A stretch of 31,219 nucleotides of DNA from assembly GCA_001839685.1 (NCBI GenBank), contig MLAK01001140.1, positions 1-31,219 of the forward strand. The letters run 5' to 3'. This DNA comes from Tritrichomonas foetus. Lineage: Eukaryota > Parabasalia > Tritrichomonadida > Tritrichomonadidae. Below the pieces are notes generated by a model that searched no databases, was not told where the DNA came from, and saw only the letters and a program-made list of their open reading frames with translations. This document shows positions 16,181-25,700 of this stretch, piece after piece. Made by a program: the position numbers and the translations under genes. The first letter of the stretch is position 1, and every line of letters starts with the position of its first letter.

Positions 16181-16606
16181 ATGGCTATGACCGCAATTAA
16201 AGTCCATGATGACTGCATGCCAGTCTGGAACGATATCAAGATCGGACACAAGTACAGGTATGTCATCTTCAACTTTTCACAAGACCTCCAGTACGTCGTA
16301 GTTGAAAAAACAGCTACCCCAGATAAGACCTACGACGACTTCCTTGACGATCTTCCACCACGTGACGTTCGTTATGCCGTGTTCGACTTCGACTACCAAA
16401 TGGAAGATGGCACAAGCCGTAACAAGCTCCTCTTCGTCGTCTGGGCACCAGATGTTGCTCCAGTCCGCAGGAAGATGCTCATTGCTTCCACAAAGGCCTC
16501 AGTCAAGAATGCCCTTGCCGGTGTTGCCCTCGAAATCCAAGCTACAGACGATTCCGAAATCGCTGAAGCCGAAGTTCTTGAAAAGTGCAAGACACAATCC
16601 AAATAA
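16181..16606 (+). CDS. ADF/cofilin actin-depolymerising factor
   Basis: The 141-residue protein is a single ADF-homology domain over its whole length. Signature segments are ALL in order: IKVHDDCMPVWNDIKIGHKYRYVIF, EKTATPDKTYDDFLDDLP, RYAVFDFDYQMEDG with the following RNKLLFVVWAP, then APVRRKMLIASTKASVKNAL (the actin-binding long helix), and a C-terminal EIQATDDSEIAEAEVLEK. It binds and severs ADP-actin filaments. The N-terminus is MAMTAIKV, so the serine normally phosphorylated near position 3 is replaced by threonine at position 4 at best. Codon usage is C-ending and strongly biased, suggesting high expression. The stop TAA runs into TAAA. It is the divergent partner of CapZ alpha, so both actin-dynamics genes could be co-regulated. 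Length and motifs make the call secure. Confidence 0.95.
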   Translation: MAMTAIKVHDDCMPVWNDIKIGHKYRYVIFNFSQDLQYVVVEKTATPDKTYDDFLDDLPPRDVRYAVFDFDYQMEDGTSRNKLLFVVWAPDVAPVRRKMLIASTKASVKNALAGVALEIQATDDSEIAEAEVLEKCKTQSK

Positions 16607-17491
16607 AAAAGCTTTCGAGCCTCATTGTAATTGATTCATCTTGTTTATTCATCTTTATTTTTGGCTTTATTCCATCTTTTTAGCTACATTTTTTTCGGGG
16701 ATAGAATTTTACTTCATCTGTAATACAATTTCACCATTTTTTTTCTCAATAAATTCACCAGACAGGTTCATAATATATCACTGAGTTAGTATTCAATTCC
16801 TTAAAACAGTACAAATTATGTCAAATTTCAATTGCCTTGAAAATACCCATGTTGGTATATTGTCTTTACCAATAGTACTGTTTTCTCAGTTACTTTACTC
16901 TTCAATTAACGACAAAATAAAAAGTCTGTAATGCAAATGTGACTGATGATCGCAAAGCAAGAAATCCGTTTTTTGATATATTTCGTAGTTTTATTCAATT
17001 TTTGTGAACGCTTTTTTAACGATAAGGTCATCAATTAAATTTGTTATATTTTCACAACAAATAATCTTTGACATTTATCTTCGACTTTTGCTTGAAATGT
17101 AATAGATATTCTGTGAAATATATTATTTTAACTTCAAAGAGAATTCTAAAATTTTAAAATTAAGAGTATTTTCCAAATTAAATTCACTAATTCTTCAAAC
17201 AATTTGATTCATGCTTTTAACATCTCTGGATTGAATTAAAATCTAAATCAAGTGAGGAGTTACACCATTATTTCCCCTCCATTTGGTTGACAATCGTCGT
17301 CAAGAAATAGGATCAAATTAAATTTTCCTAATATTCTGGGATATTACACATGGAATTATTTATTATTGGATTATCGTTTTTTCCCTGATAAAATTCCAAA
17401 GATAAGGCAGAAAATGGTGATGAAAAAAATCCTGATTTGAGGAGGTGAATATATTCAATAAATTCAATGAGTTGTCTGAAAAAAATGCAAA
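16607..17491. other. Spacer, no gene seen
   Basis: About 885 bases of AT-rich DNA between ADF/cofilin and a small orphan gene. I see no convincing frame, RNA gene or repeat. A minus-strand frame at 17363-17596 overlaps the orphan gene start and is not favoured. Confidence 0.55.
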
Positions 17492-17878
17492 ATGAATTCG
17501 TCGAAAACTTATTACATAAGAATTTCTAAAGACAGGTTTGCAACAATTGAACTTGCCGAACCACCTGGCAACTGGTTTACTGACGCTCATCTTCAAGAAA
17601 TATTAGTTGCATTTGCTGATTCATTTTACGATATCTATAATCTCACTTCGCCTCGAATATTTCGTACTCCACGTTCGACATTTTCTATTGTGGTCTTTAA
17701 TAAAGCATATCGTTCATTTTGCTTCAAACCAATCGATGACCATTCAATCGAACCTTTATCATCAATTCCAAAGACTTTCTTTATCAGAGTTCTAGGCAGA
17801 AGTGATATCGCAGAATCATTAGACAAGCAATCGACAGTTGATTCAGCATTGAGAATCGTTGATTCTTCAATCGAATAA
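17492..17878 (+). CDS. Small hypothetical protein, 128 residues
   Basis: ATG-initiated frame with mixed, coding-like codon use. The product begins MNSSKTYYIRISKDRFATI and looks alpha/beta, with a strand of Phe/Ser/Val residues in the middle (RSTFSIVVFNKAYRSFCF, about 62-79) and a helical C-terminus. No domain, signal or membrane segment is recognised. It is the only sizeable frame between two spacers, and the frame is continuous to TAA. It could be a lineage-specific protein. Confidence rests on coding appearance only. Confidence 0.55.
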   Translation: MNSSKTYYIRISKDRFATIELAEPPGNWFTDAHLQEILVAFADSFYDIYNLTSPRIFRTPRSTFSIVVFNKAYRSFCFKPIDDHSIEPLSSIPKTFFIRVLGRSDIAESLDKQSTVDSALRIVDSSIE

Positions 17879-18403
17879 GATAATAATATTATTCCAAATT
17901 GATGTCAAAATTATTCCCTTAGAAAGATAACAATTGACCATCAATCTACTTACAAAGATGAAAATAATATATAATAGTGAAGAAATGAATCAAAAAATTG
18001 TATTTTTTATTCATTTTTTTCTTTGTGTTTAAATAAAGCATTTTTCACATGACAACTTCATTTTCCCTAAGTGTCATCTATTTTTATCCATCATTTTGCT
18101 CTCTTTGAGAAATATTTTGACATGAATTTTGATATGAATTTCATCATTTTTGTTTTCATAGAAATGCTTAATATTGTATATATCATTTTAAGTACTCTTG
18201 CTATTATCAATATATTCAGCAGAATATATTATCAAAAACAAATCATTTTGATATATGAATTGAGTTTTCACCTATTTCATTTTTTATCATATATATATAC
18301 TTAACAAATGATTATTTAGTAACTAATATTTACGAATTGAGAAAAATTTCCTTCAAAACCCCTCCAAAAGGAGAAATAAATCACCACTAAAGTTTTGAAA
18401 AGC
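17879..18403. other. Spacer upstream of the L5 gene
   Basis: AT-rich stretch of about 525 bases. A 77-codon frame at 18071-18304 is rich in Ile and Phe, as chance frames are here, and lacks start context. No gene called. Confidence 0.5.
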
Positions 18404-18411
18404 GACGGTTT
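18404..18411 (+). promoter_or_regulatory. M3-like motif GACGGTTT
   Basis: GACGGTTT fits the Trichomonas M3 core-promoter consensus as I remember it (a Myb-type site) and lies 12 bases before the CCTTTTC element of the L5 gene. Position and motif only. Confidence 0.4.
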
Positions 18412-18423
18412 TGACAACCACGG

Positions 18424-18430
18424 CCTTTTC
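18424..18430 (+). promoter_or_regulatory. M5-like initiator CCTTTTC of the L5 gene
   Basis: CCTTTTC ends 5 bases before the ATG at 18436. CCTTT is the M5 initiator-like element described for Trichomonas. The eS24 gene has CCTTTC in the same place. Confidence 0.55.
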
Positions 18431-18435
18431 GAATT

Positions 18436-19284
18436 ATGAGCGCCAAGATCATCAAGAACTCATCCTACTACTCCCGCTACCAAACACCATTCCGCAGGAG
18501 GCTTGAATGCAAGACAGAATACCGCCAACGTGCTGCCCTTATCCAACAAGATAAGACAAAGTATGGTGCCAAGAAATATCGTCTTGTTGCCCGTATCACN
18601 AACACCAAGGTCATCGCCCAAGTTGTTGCTGCCGAAGTTGATCACGATGTCACCATCGCCCAAGCCCTCTCCACAGAACTCCCAAGATATGGCGTCAAGC
18701 TCGGTCTTTCCAACTATGCTGCCGCCTACTGCACAGGTCTTCTTGTTGCCCGCCGCCTTTTGACCAAGCTCGACCTCGCCGAAACCTTCAAGACAGCCGT
18801 CAANCCAGACGATGATGAAGATGAGGATGCTCGCCGCCCATTCAAGGTCCTCCTCGATGTCGGTCTCCGCCGTACAACAACAGGTGCCCGCGTTTTCGCC
18901 GTCCTCAAGGGTGCCGTCGATGGTGGCCTCTTCGTCCCACACTCACCAAAGAGATTCGCCGGTGGTGAAAAAGAGAAGCAACAACAACACTTCATCCTCG
19001 GTGGACATGTCGCTGACTACATGAAGAAACTCGAAAAGGAGAACAAGGACGCCTACAACCGCCAATTCTCCCGCTACATCAAGGAAGGAATCACAGCCGA
19101 CAAGATCCAAGGCNTCTACAAGGCTGCCCACGAAGCCATCCGCAAGGACCCAACACCAGCTCCAAAGGCTACACAACACTACCAACTCAAGAAGCCACAA
19201 GACAAGAAGCTCGAGAGAGCCGAACGCATCAAGCGCCTCAACGAGAGACTCGCCGCTGCTGGCCTCCCACCACGTTACACCTAA
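18436..19284 (+). CDS. RPL5: 60S ribosomal protein L5 (uL18)
   Basis: The 282-residue protein is close to the family length (297 in human). It starts with the family's N-terminal pattern ([22 protein letters not shown]). It contains [10 protein letters not shown] and the highly conserved [19 protein letters not shown] with ARRLL after it (N93 is in this block). The C-terminal half has [16 protein letters not shown] and [17 protein letters not shown], then a basic, Lys/Arg-rich C-terminus. L5 binds 5S rRNA in the 60S central protuberance. Codons are overwhelmingly C-ending, as expected for a highly expressed gene. Three ambiguous bases fall inside. A Gln-rich KEKQQQHF precedes the family's glycine-rich [11 protein letters not shown]. 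The stop TAA runs into TAAA. It lies in tandem with eS24, 549 bases upstream. Confidence 0.96.
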   Translation: MSAKIIKNSSYYSRYQTPFRRRLECKTEYRQRAALIQQDKTKYGAKKYRLVARIXNTKVIAQVVAAEVDHDVTIAQALSTELPRYGVKLGLSNYAAAYCTGLLVARRLLTKLDLAETFKTAVXPDDDEDEDARRPFKVLLDVGLRRTTTGARVFAVLKGAVDGGLFVPHSPKRFAGGEKEKQQQHFILGGHVADYMKKLEKENKDAYNRQFSRYIKEGITADKIQGXYKAAHEAIRKDPTPAPKATQHYQLKKPQDKKLERAERIKRLNERLAAAGLPPRYT

Positions 19285-19825
19285 AGAATTATTCACAGTA
19301 GCATTTTTTTATTTCTCTTTTTTTTGTAAAGATCATACTAATGAGTGGTTTAAGGTCAAAATAATTATTAAGTATGGTGAAATGTGTGAACAGAATTCTC
19401 AATCTCCATGTGCACCCTGAAAGATAATGAATATGTGCATTTTATTTTTATTGCTTTCATAGTATAAGGAGTTTCGTTCTAGAGAAAGAATGACGCGTTT
19501 TACGAAGGAATTCTTCAAATCTTGATATTTAAAATATCGTGATTAGGTGTTTATTTAATTTTTTTCAATTGTGTGTTTACTATTGGTAGTGGTAATCAAA
19601 AAATATAAAAGGTGAATAAACAATCGTATCTATTCAAGAATTTAAACGTGAATAGAGTTGATCGACTAAATTGGGATTCAAATTGAGCTTGAAAGAGTGT
19701 TTCAATAAACTATTTGGCCGGTTATCGACAGTATTTGACCATGATTATTCAATCAAAAGACCTAATTCGTCACAATTGAATTGCACTTTTCTGTTTATTT
19801 CAATTCCTCCTATCGTCTTGGTCCA
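19285..19825. other. Spacer between L5 and eS24
   Basis: About 540 bases. It contains a short inverted repeat GATATTT/AAATATC near 19523-19537. The 67-codon frame at 19671-19874 overlaps the eS24 start and is not favoured. No gene called. Confidence 0.5.
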
Positions 19826-19831
19826 CCTTTC
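19826..19831 (+). promoter_or_regulatory. M5-like initiator CCTTTC of the eS24 gene
   Basis: CCTTTC ends 2 bases before the ATG at 19834, the same motif class and place as in front of L5. Confidence 0.5.
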
Positions 19832-19833
19832 GA

Positions 19834-20256
19834 ATGTCGAAGGTCACTTTACGTATCCGCAAATACATCGTTAACAAATTGCTTGACCGCAAACAATTCA
19901 TTGTCGATCTTAAGCACCCAGGTGAGAAGGCACCAACACGCGACGAAATCAAGGATTTAGTTGCCACCCAACTTAAGGGCAACAAAGAATTAACCGTTAT
20001 CTTCGGAATCCAAACATGCTTCGGAGGTGGCCGTACAACAGGATTTGGCCTCATCTACGATAACAAAGATGCCATGAAGAAGGTCGAACCAAAGCATCGT
20101 TTGATCAAAGCCGGACTTGCCGAAAAGTCAAAGATGACACGTCGTATGCGTAAGAACGCTCGCAAACAGAAGATGAAGGTTTGGGGTACTGGCGTTCGCG
20201 CATCCAATCACAAGACACGCCGTCAACAACGTAAGGAAGAACTCGGTGGTGGTTAA
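19834..20256 (+). CDS. RPS24: 40S ribosomal protein eS24
   Basis: The 140-residue product matches eS24 from end to end. It opens with VTLRIRKYIVNKLLDRKQF, then DLKHPGEKAPTRDEIKDLVA. The core holds IFGIQTCFGGGRTTGFGLIYD, the family signature strand-turn ('FgfkTxFGGGrttGFalIYD'). The basic C-terminal helix includes RMRKNARKQKMKVWGTG. It is a small-subunit structural protein near the decoding-side foot and takes part in pre-18S rRNA processing. Length is slightly above human (133). The stop TAA runs into TAAA. The CCTTTC element before the ATG and the tandem layout after L5 suggest similar high, constitutive expression. Confidence 0.96.
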   Translation: MSKVTLRIRKYIVNKLLDRKQFIVDLKHPGEKAPTRDEIKDLVATQLKGNKELTVIFGIQTCFGGGRTTGFGLIYDNKDAMKKVEPKHRLIKAGLAEKSKMTRRMRKNARKQKMKVWGTGVRASNHKTRRQQRKEELGGG

Positions 20257-21064
20257 ACAATTTAACCTTTCTACATTGCATTTCATAAAAACAAAACCTC
20301 CAATATTAATTTCCAGATACTTTTATGATATTTTTTTTTTTTTTTTTTCTTTCTTATTATTTTTTTCGAATCAACATCATAAAAGAAATCCATTTAATCA
20401 TTTTTGAAAATCTTCATCAAACAAAAAATCTGATTTTTCTGATTAAATTTTTCTTATCTCATCGAAACTAGAAATTCATGAAATAAGCATTTCTGTGGTG
20501 ATAAACATGATATAACCATATAAATATGAGAATTAAAAACAATTTTTCTCCCCATCCTGGATGAAAATGAGTTTCGAAAAAAAAATTATGAAAAATTGTA
20601 CATCAACGGGGTTACCTCACAAATTTTCTCATTGAATTGAGATGCAACAAAAGGTAGTCACAAATATTAGTCTGTAGTTTTTTGAAAATTGTGTCATGTA
20701 GCATTAAATCTGAATCCATTTCTTGTTCTTTCTCAGTGAATTATCATTGCATCTTTCTTATTTAGTTCGGATAAAATTTGACCATTGCCAACATTGCCAT
20801 TTTCTCACATGACAATCGCGAGTTGGAAATCGTGACAATAGAAGAGATGATATTAATTCCAACATTTAGGGTATTACTATTTTGATCTTTAACGTAGTTA
20901 ATTCATTTAGTAAAATTGATATTTAAATAAAGATAAAACAATAGAGTATGAAAGATTTTTAGATTTGATTCACATGAACATATAATTCCAACAAGACAAT
21001 GATCAGATAAAAATTAATAAATAAATAGTTCTAAAAATCGAGTCTATAAAATAAATTTAATATT
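20257..21064. other. Spacer with poly-T run
   Basis: About 800 bases of AT-rich DNA between convergent genes, with a near-continuous T-run at about 20330-20350. No gene, RNA structure or larger repeat recognised. Confidence 0.55.
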
Positions 21065-22486
21065 CTATACATCATCTTTGTTAAAATGGAAATTAAAGAA
21101 TTGCAATGTAGCTTCGGCCACTTGTTCGTCATCTGATCCTGTATTTTCATCAATTAGTAAAACACCATCAACTTCCAAAAATGATGATCTTATTCCTAAA
21201 TCTCTTCCTGACGATTCTTCAGCCATAAACATTGCATTCAAAATATTGATACATTCCAGAAAAACTTGTTTTTTTCCTTCTTTTGCAAGATTTACCACAG
21301 TTACTGTATAAAATGGATTTAATAAAAATGATTTATCATTTTCATTTCCATATGTCATAATTAAAGAGACGATTTCAAGTGCTTTTTCTTTTGCATTGAA
21401 AGAAAAACGTTCAAAAATCAAATGAAGCTTCAGTATTAGTTGGTTCTGAATCAGAAATGATATTTTCTCGGGTTTTGCACGAATAAAATATCTAATACAA
21501 TCTAATGCATTTATTTGAATATGATTGTGAACGACACTCAAGAGTTGAATGACTTTAATAATATCAATTCCATTTTCTTTTGTAGCCGTTCCCAATTCCA
21601 ACAAGGGGAGATAAGCGATTAAAACACTTGAAATAATTTGGCAATTATTTTCGATAGTTTTCTGCTTTTCTTTATTCGTCTGAGAAACTGGTCCAGTATT
21701 TAAAGACAACAAGTAGTTAAACATATTCATAAACGAAGAAGCATATTCAGTTTCATGATAAGTGGCAGACTTATAGAATAATTTCTCAATGATTCGAATA
21801 GAAATCCTTTTGGCATGAATATTTGAATAATTCTGGTTTAAAGCGAAGCTACAAGCAATCACAATATTGTGAATATTTTCTTCTGATATGAGTTCAACAT
21901 ATATAATCATATAGTATAAAATGCAAAAAATAAGCCAATGAATGTCAAGATTCAAATTTGATGGGTGATTCAAAATGATGTCAACTAATAATTTCAATTC
22001 AATTTTTTTGTATACTATCTCACAAACTTGTGGACTTTGGCCAACAACACATTTCACTGATAAAAGTGACAAGTAAAAATAAGGTGATTTGATATTCGTT
22101 AAATGAGTTAAAAAAATATCCAGGAAATCTAATTGAAGGAGAAAGCCGAGTCCGTTTAATGGGCGCTGAACGATGTGGGATAAAAACATAAATGATGCAT
22201 TAACTAGAGGCTGAATCTGACTTTCGGAAATGAAATTTTTCGCCGCTATAATTATTTGGTGAGTATTGTCGTTATATTCAAACCTGTTGTATAAATAATG
22301 TCGCGAAAACGTGAAAATCGCTTCTGTGACTAAGTTTGGATCGTTACTGGCGAGTTGAGCAAGATATCGATCGAAATCAGGCGGAAGTAAAGTAAATATT
22401 TCGTCTTTTTTTGTTTTTTCGAGACGTGAGTTTCTTCGAATTGTTTCGTGGTTGAAATTATTGTCGTCATCATGACTTGAAAGCAT
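21065..22486 (-). CDS. ARM/HEAT-like helical protein, second member
   Basis: I chose the ATG at 22486 (473 residues, MLSSHDDDNNF); the frame upstream reaches only a TTG. After an acidic, Asn-rich N-terminus and a basic stretch (RRNSRLEKTKKDE) the protein is a continuous series of hydrophobic helices (for example FDRYLAQLASNDP, then NASFMFLSHIV and LLQLDFLDIFLTHL), the texture of an armadillo solenoid. The C-terminus carries acidic DENTGSDDEQ. No catalytic motif is visible. It resembles in size, strand and layout the protein at 8100-9653; distant paralogy is possible but not shown. A TCATTA element sits 21 bases before the ATG on this strand. Stop is TAG. Function unknown. Confidence 0.8.
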   Translation of the reverse strand: MLSSHDDDNNFNHETIRRNSRLEKTKKDEIFTLLPPDFDRYLAQLASNDPNLVTEAIFTFSRHYLYNRFEYNDNTHQIIIAAKNFISESQIQPLVNASFMFLSHIVQRPLNGLGFLLQLDFLDIFLTHLTNIKSPYFYLSLLSVKCVVGQSPQVCEIVYKKIELKLLVDIILNHPSNLNLDIHWLIFCILYYMIIYVELISEENIHNIVIACSFALNQNYSNIHAKRISIRIIEKLFYKSATYHETEYASSFMNMFNYLLSLNTGPVSQTNKEKQKTIENNCQIISSVLIAYLPLLELGTATKENGIDIIKVIQLLSVVHNHIQINALDCIRYFIRAKPEKISFLIQNQLILKLHLIFERFSFNAKEKALEIVSLIMTYGNENDKSFLLNPFYTVTVVNLAKEGKKQVFLECINILNAMFMAEESSGRDLGIRSSFLEVDGVLLIDENTGSDDEQVAEATLQFFNFHFNKDDV

Positions 22487-22506
22487 GAAACATAAATTTA
22501 TAGAAT

Positions 22507-22512
22507 TAATGA
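22507..22512 (-). promoter_or_regulatory. Initiator-like TCATTA on the minus strand
   Basis: TCATTA, 21 bases before the ATG at 22486, fits TCA+1-pyrimidine-T. It is common in AT-rich DNA, so support is modest. Confidence 0.3.
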
Positions 22513-22767
22513 TGACACTTAAACGTTCACCATTTTCTCCTTTCAATCTTATTCAAATATTCTGATATTGGACCAAATTTGAATTCAAAACAATTCCTTT
22601 TTTGACATGACAAAAAACATTTTTTTTGATATCATTTTGAATAATTGAATCAAAGTTTGGTCATATAAACTCATAAAACATGCCAAAATTAGTTGTTCGC
22701 AATTAGGTGAACAATAATAAGAAAAAAAAGTATATAGGATATCGTATTTTTTTAGCGATGGTAAAAT

Positions 22768-25700
22768 TTATGTGAGTACGTTGTCTTGTATATATTTGCA
22801 CACTTCTTCTACAGGTTTAATCATCTCTCTATTCAAGAAAAGTGGTGCCCCTTTTTGAGGCATTCCTCTCAAATATTGCATATCACCATTTCCGTGTCTC
22901 AATTTACCGACTCTATTCATTAAATCAAATGGAAGATCATAGCCATTGGCATTAACAAAAGAGTCAAACTTATTCACAATCTCATTAACATGAGAACTTT
23001 CAGCACCAATTAAACACATTGCAATAAGTAATTGAGTGCTCATTTTATCACTTAATAATTCAGATTTGGTCCAATTATCGGTAATCTTTTCAACAAATGA
23101 TAAACAATTCGTTTTGAATAAAGATGACATAATATTTGATCTTCCGATGAAAGATAAAAGGAAATCTAGCATAAAAGTAATCGTCATTGCATCCCATTTC
23201 GATTTCACAGTTTCTGCAAGTTCTTCATATGATTTTGGCGCATCAAGACCTAAAACGGTAGTACAAATCATTTGTTCTTTTCCATTTGTTTCAATTTTAC
23301 GAATAGAATCGAAAACATAAAGAATAATTGAAACAAAAGTAAATGGACTTCGACTAATTGCAAACAATTTCGTGATTTCTCTTAAATATAATAAAACATC
23401 ACTACAAATAGTGCTAGTGATTCTATCAGCTTGTTCAAGATATGAGAGAATTCCAACAGGAATTGTAGTTTCACCACCCTGTTTACTAAGTAAACTGATA
23501 AAGTTAGTAGATATTTCTTTCGCATCTTTACTTTTAGAAACAGTTTCTGTGAAAACTTGTAAATGTTCATTAATTGATCTCAAGAAATCAATACTGCAGG
23601 AATTAGTGACAACTGACGATAAAACTGTCATAAATCCAGCAATATTCATTGGATTAGCTTCTTGCTTTACAACACCAGTGAGGATTGGAAGCATTGATCC
23701 AACAAAACCAAGTTCTTTATGTTGTGCTTTAGTAACAAATGTATTTAAAAATGATGTTGAATGGCGTGGTTGGAAGAAATTCGAGAATAAGAACCAAAAG
23801 TCTTCTGAATATTTGGCAATTGCTACTGCTTGATTGGCAGTTAAATCGAGGAATAATTCTGCAGTCAACATGGAGAACTTCCGAAGGGTTTCAAGACAGC
23901 TTTGCATTTGTTGGAATGTGAATTCTGTTGTGTGTCTAAATGGCAAGTAAATTGCTCGTGAAACACATTCGCTTGGTGGTAAAACAAAGAGAGAAAGAGA
24001 GGAATCGGGGACAGCTGCATGCATCACAGATGTAAGTAGTGGAGGAAGTTGATAATGCTCATAAAGTGGATTAAAGCGTAAGAAAATTGCCCATACCAAA
24101 ATATACTGAATTTTTTCAACAAAGTTAATCACAAATCGTTGTTGATCAGTCTCCATTGCCATTATATATGATAGAATAGCTGTTATAACTTGTTCATTAT
24201 CACTTGGATGTAAATTCTCAAAAACCAAATCAGATTCGGTGATAACTCGAAGCTTGTTCAGTAAAAATGTGGTTGTTGGTTTCGATGCTTTCAAAAATGA
24301 TCGATAGAAAGCGATACAAGCAGCTGTGAGCTTCTTTGAGTCAGCTAATGAAGGAACAAAGTCTAAAATTCTTTGTAAAACATCTTCTAATGAAACACCG
24401 GAAGGAAGCTCTGTAAAGGCTCTATCCCAAATTGGGATTAATGGTTTAATTGGACTCAAGTCACTAAAATCAGCAACAGCAGTCAGTTTGAATAACATAT
24501 CAAATGATTCCACATTCTGAATATTTAATCGTTTTGTTAAAATTGTATAATGTTGAACAATGGCTGGATCACTTTGCGATGATTTGAACAATGATGGAAG
24601 TTGAAGCATTAACATTCTAACGCCTTTAGAATTGAGTGACGATGAATAATGCTGAGCAAGTTCTTCTTCAAAGTATGGATTCAAGCATGCTAATGGCGAA
24701 AACTTTCCACCATTTTTGTTGGCAAGTTCAGCTGCAATTGCTTTACAAATTAAAGAAGGACGGCTTCCTAAACCAAGTGCAAGAACAGATAAATAATCAC
24801 TAGGGACTTGGGCATTTGTAATTCCAGAAGCAACATGAATCGTTGTTAACCAATTTGGTCTGAAACAGTTACGCATTATGACAGGCAAATTATTTTGGTT
24901 CATTTGAACAACTGAAGTAATAACACTATGACATTTAAGTTGAAGAAGTGTGCTTCCTTTGGTCTTTAATGCAATATAACATACCCAATCCAAAACATCT
25001 TCAATCAAATTTTCATTATTTAATGATTGGCTATCAATTAGTGCTTGAACAAGTTCTAAGCAAGCATGAATATGTGAAATATCAGGAAGTGTAATTGAAT
25101 CTGGATTCAAACGTGCAATAATTTTGTTAATAGTGAAAATGATATCTTTAAATGGATTCTGTTTAATGTATCCAATAATTGCACGTATAAAGGATGAGCA
25201 AAACTCAGCACCTGAAACCTCATTAGCTTGTTCATCTTCATTTGTTGGCAATTTAGAACAAATAAACTCATTAAATAATTTGGATAAATTCTCGAGTAAT
25301 GGTTTGCATTTGTTCACAACTTCAACAAATTTACAATGTGATGTAATTGCCCAAGTATATTTTAATCTATCCGAAAGTGGTAAATCTTTTTGACGAATAA
25401 GCTCATTCGTAAAGAATTCCCATGATGATGGATCACTTAAAGATATTATACGGAATACATCAAATTTAGAAAAGATGCTTAGATATTTAACCAAAGCACA
25501 AACAACTTGTTCACTTATTTGAATTGATGGCTGGTCGAAATATTCTGCTTTATACATTGATATCAAAAATTGTGCAACAATATTCTTGAATTCTTGATTA
25601 AATGAATTATTAGAATCGTTCATTCTTAAGAAGAAAGTTGCAATTAAACGATATCTTTGCGCGAAAGATGGATGATTAGCAACTTTTGTAAGAGTTGCTT

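Noticed and set aside
18071..18304. 77-codon frame before the L5 gene
   Set aside because: Low-complexity Ile/Phe composition, no start context, no similarity recognised.
18460..19296. Minus-strand frames of 117-160 codons across the L5 gene
   Set aside because: Antisense to a ribosomal protein with biased codons; such frames lack stops for compositional reasons.
23036..23833. Plus-strand frames of 94 and 153 codons inside the 1612-residue gene
   Set aside because: Antisense shadows of a continuous frame; no independent start context.
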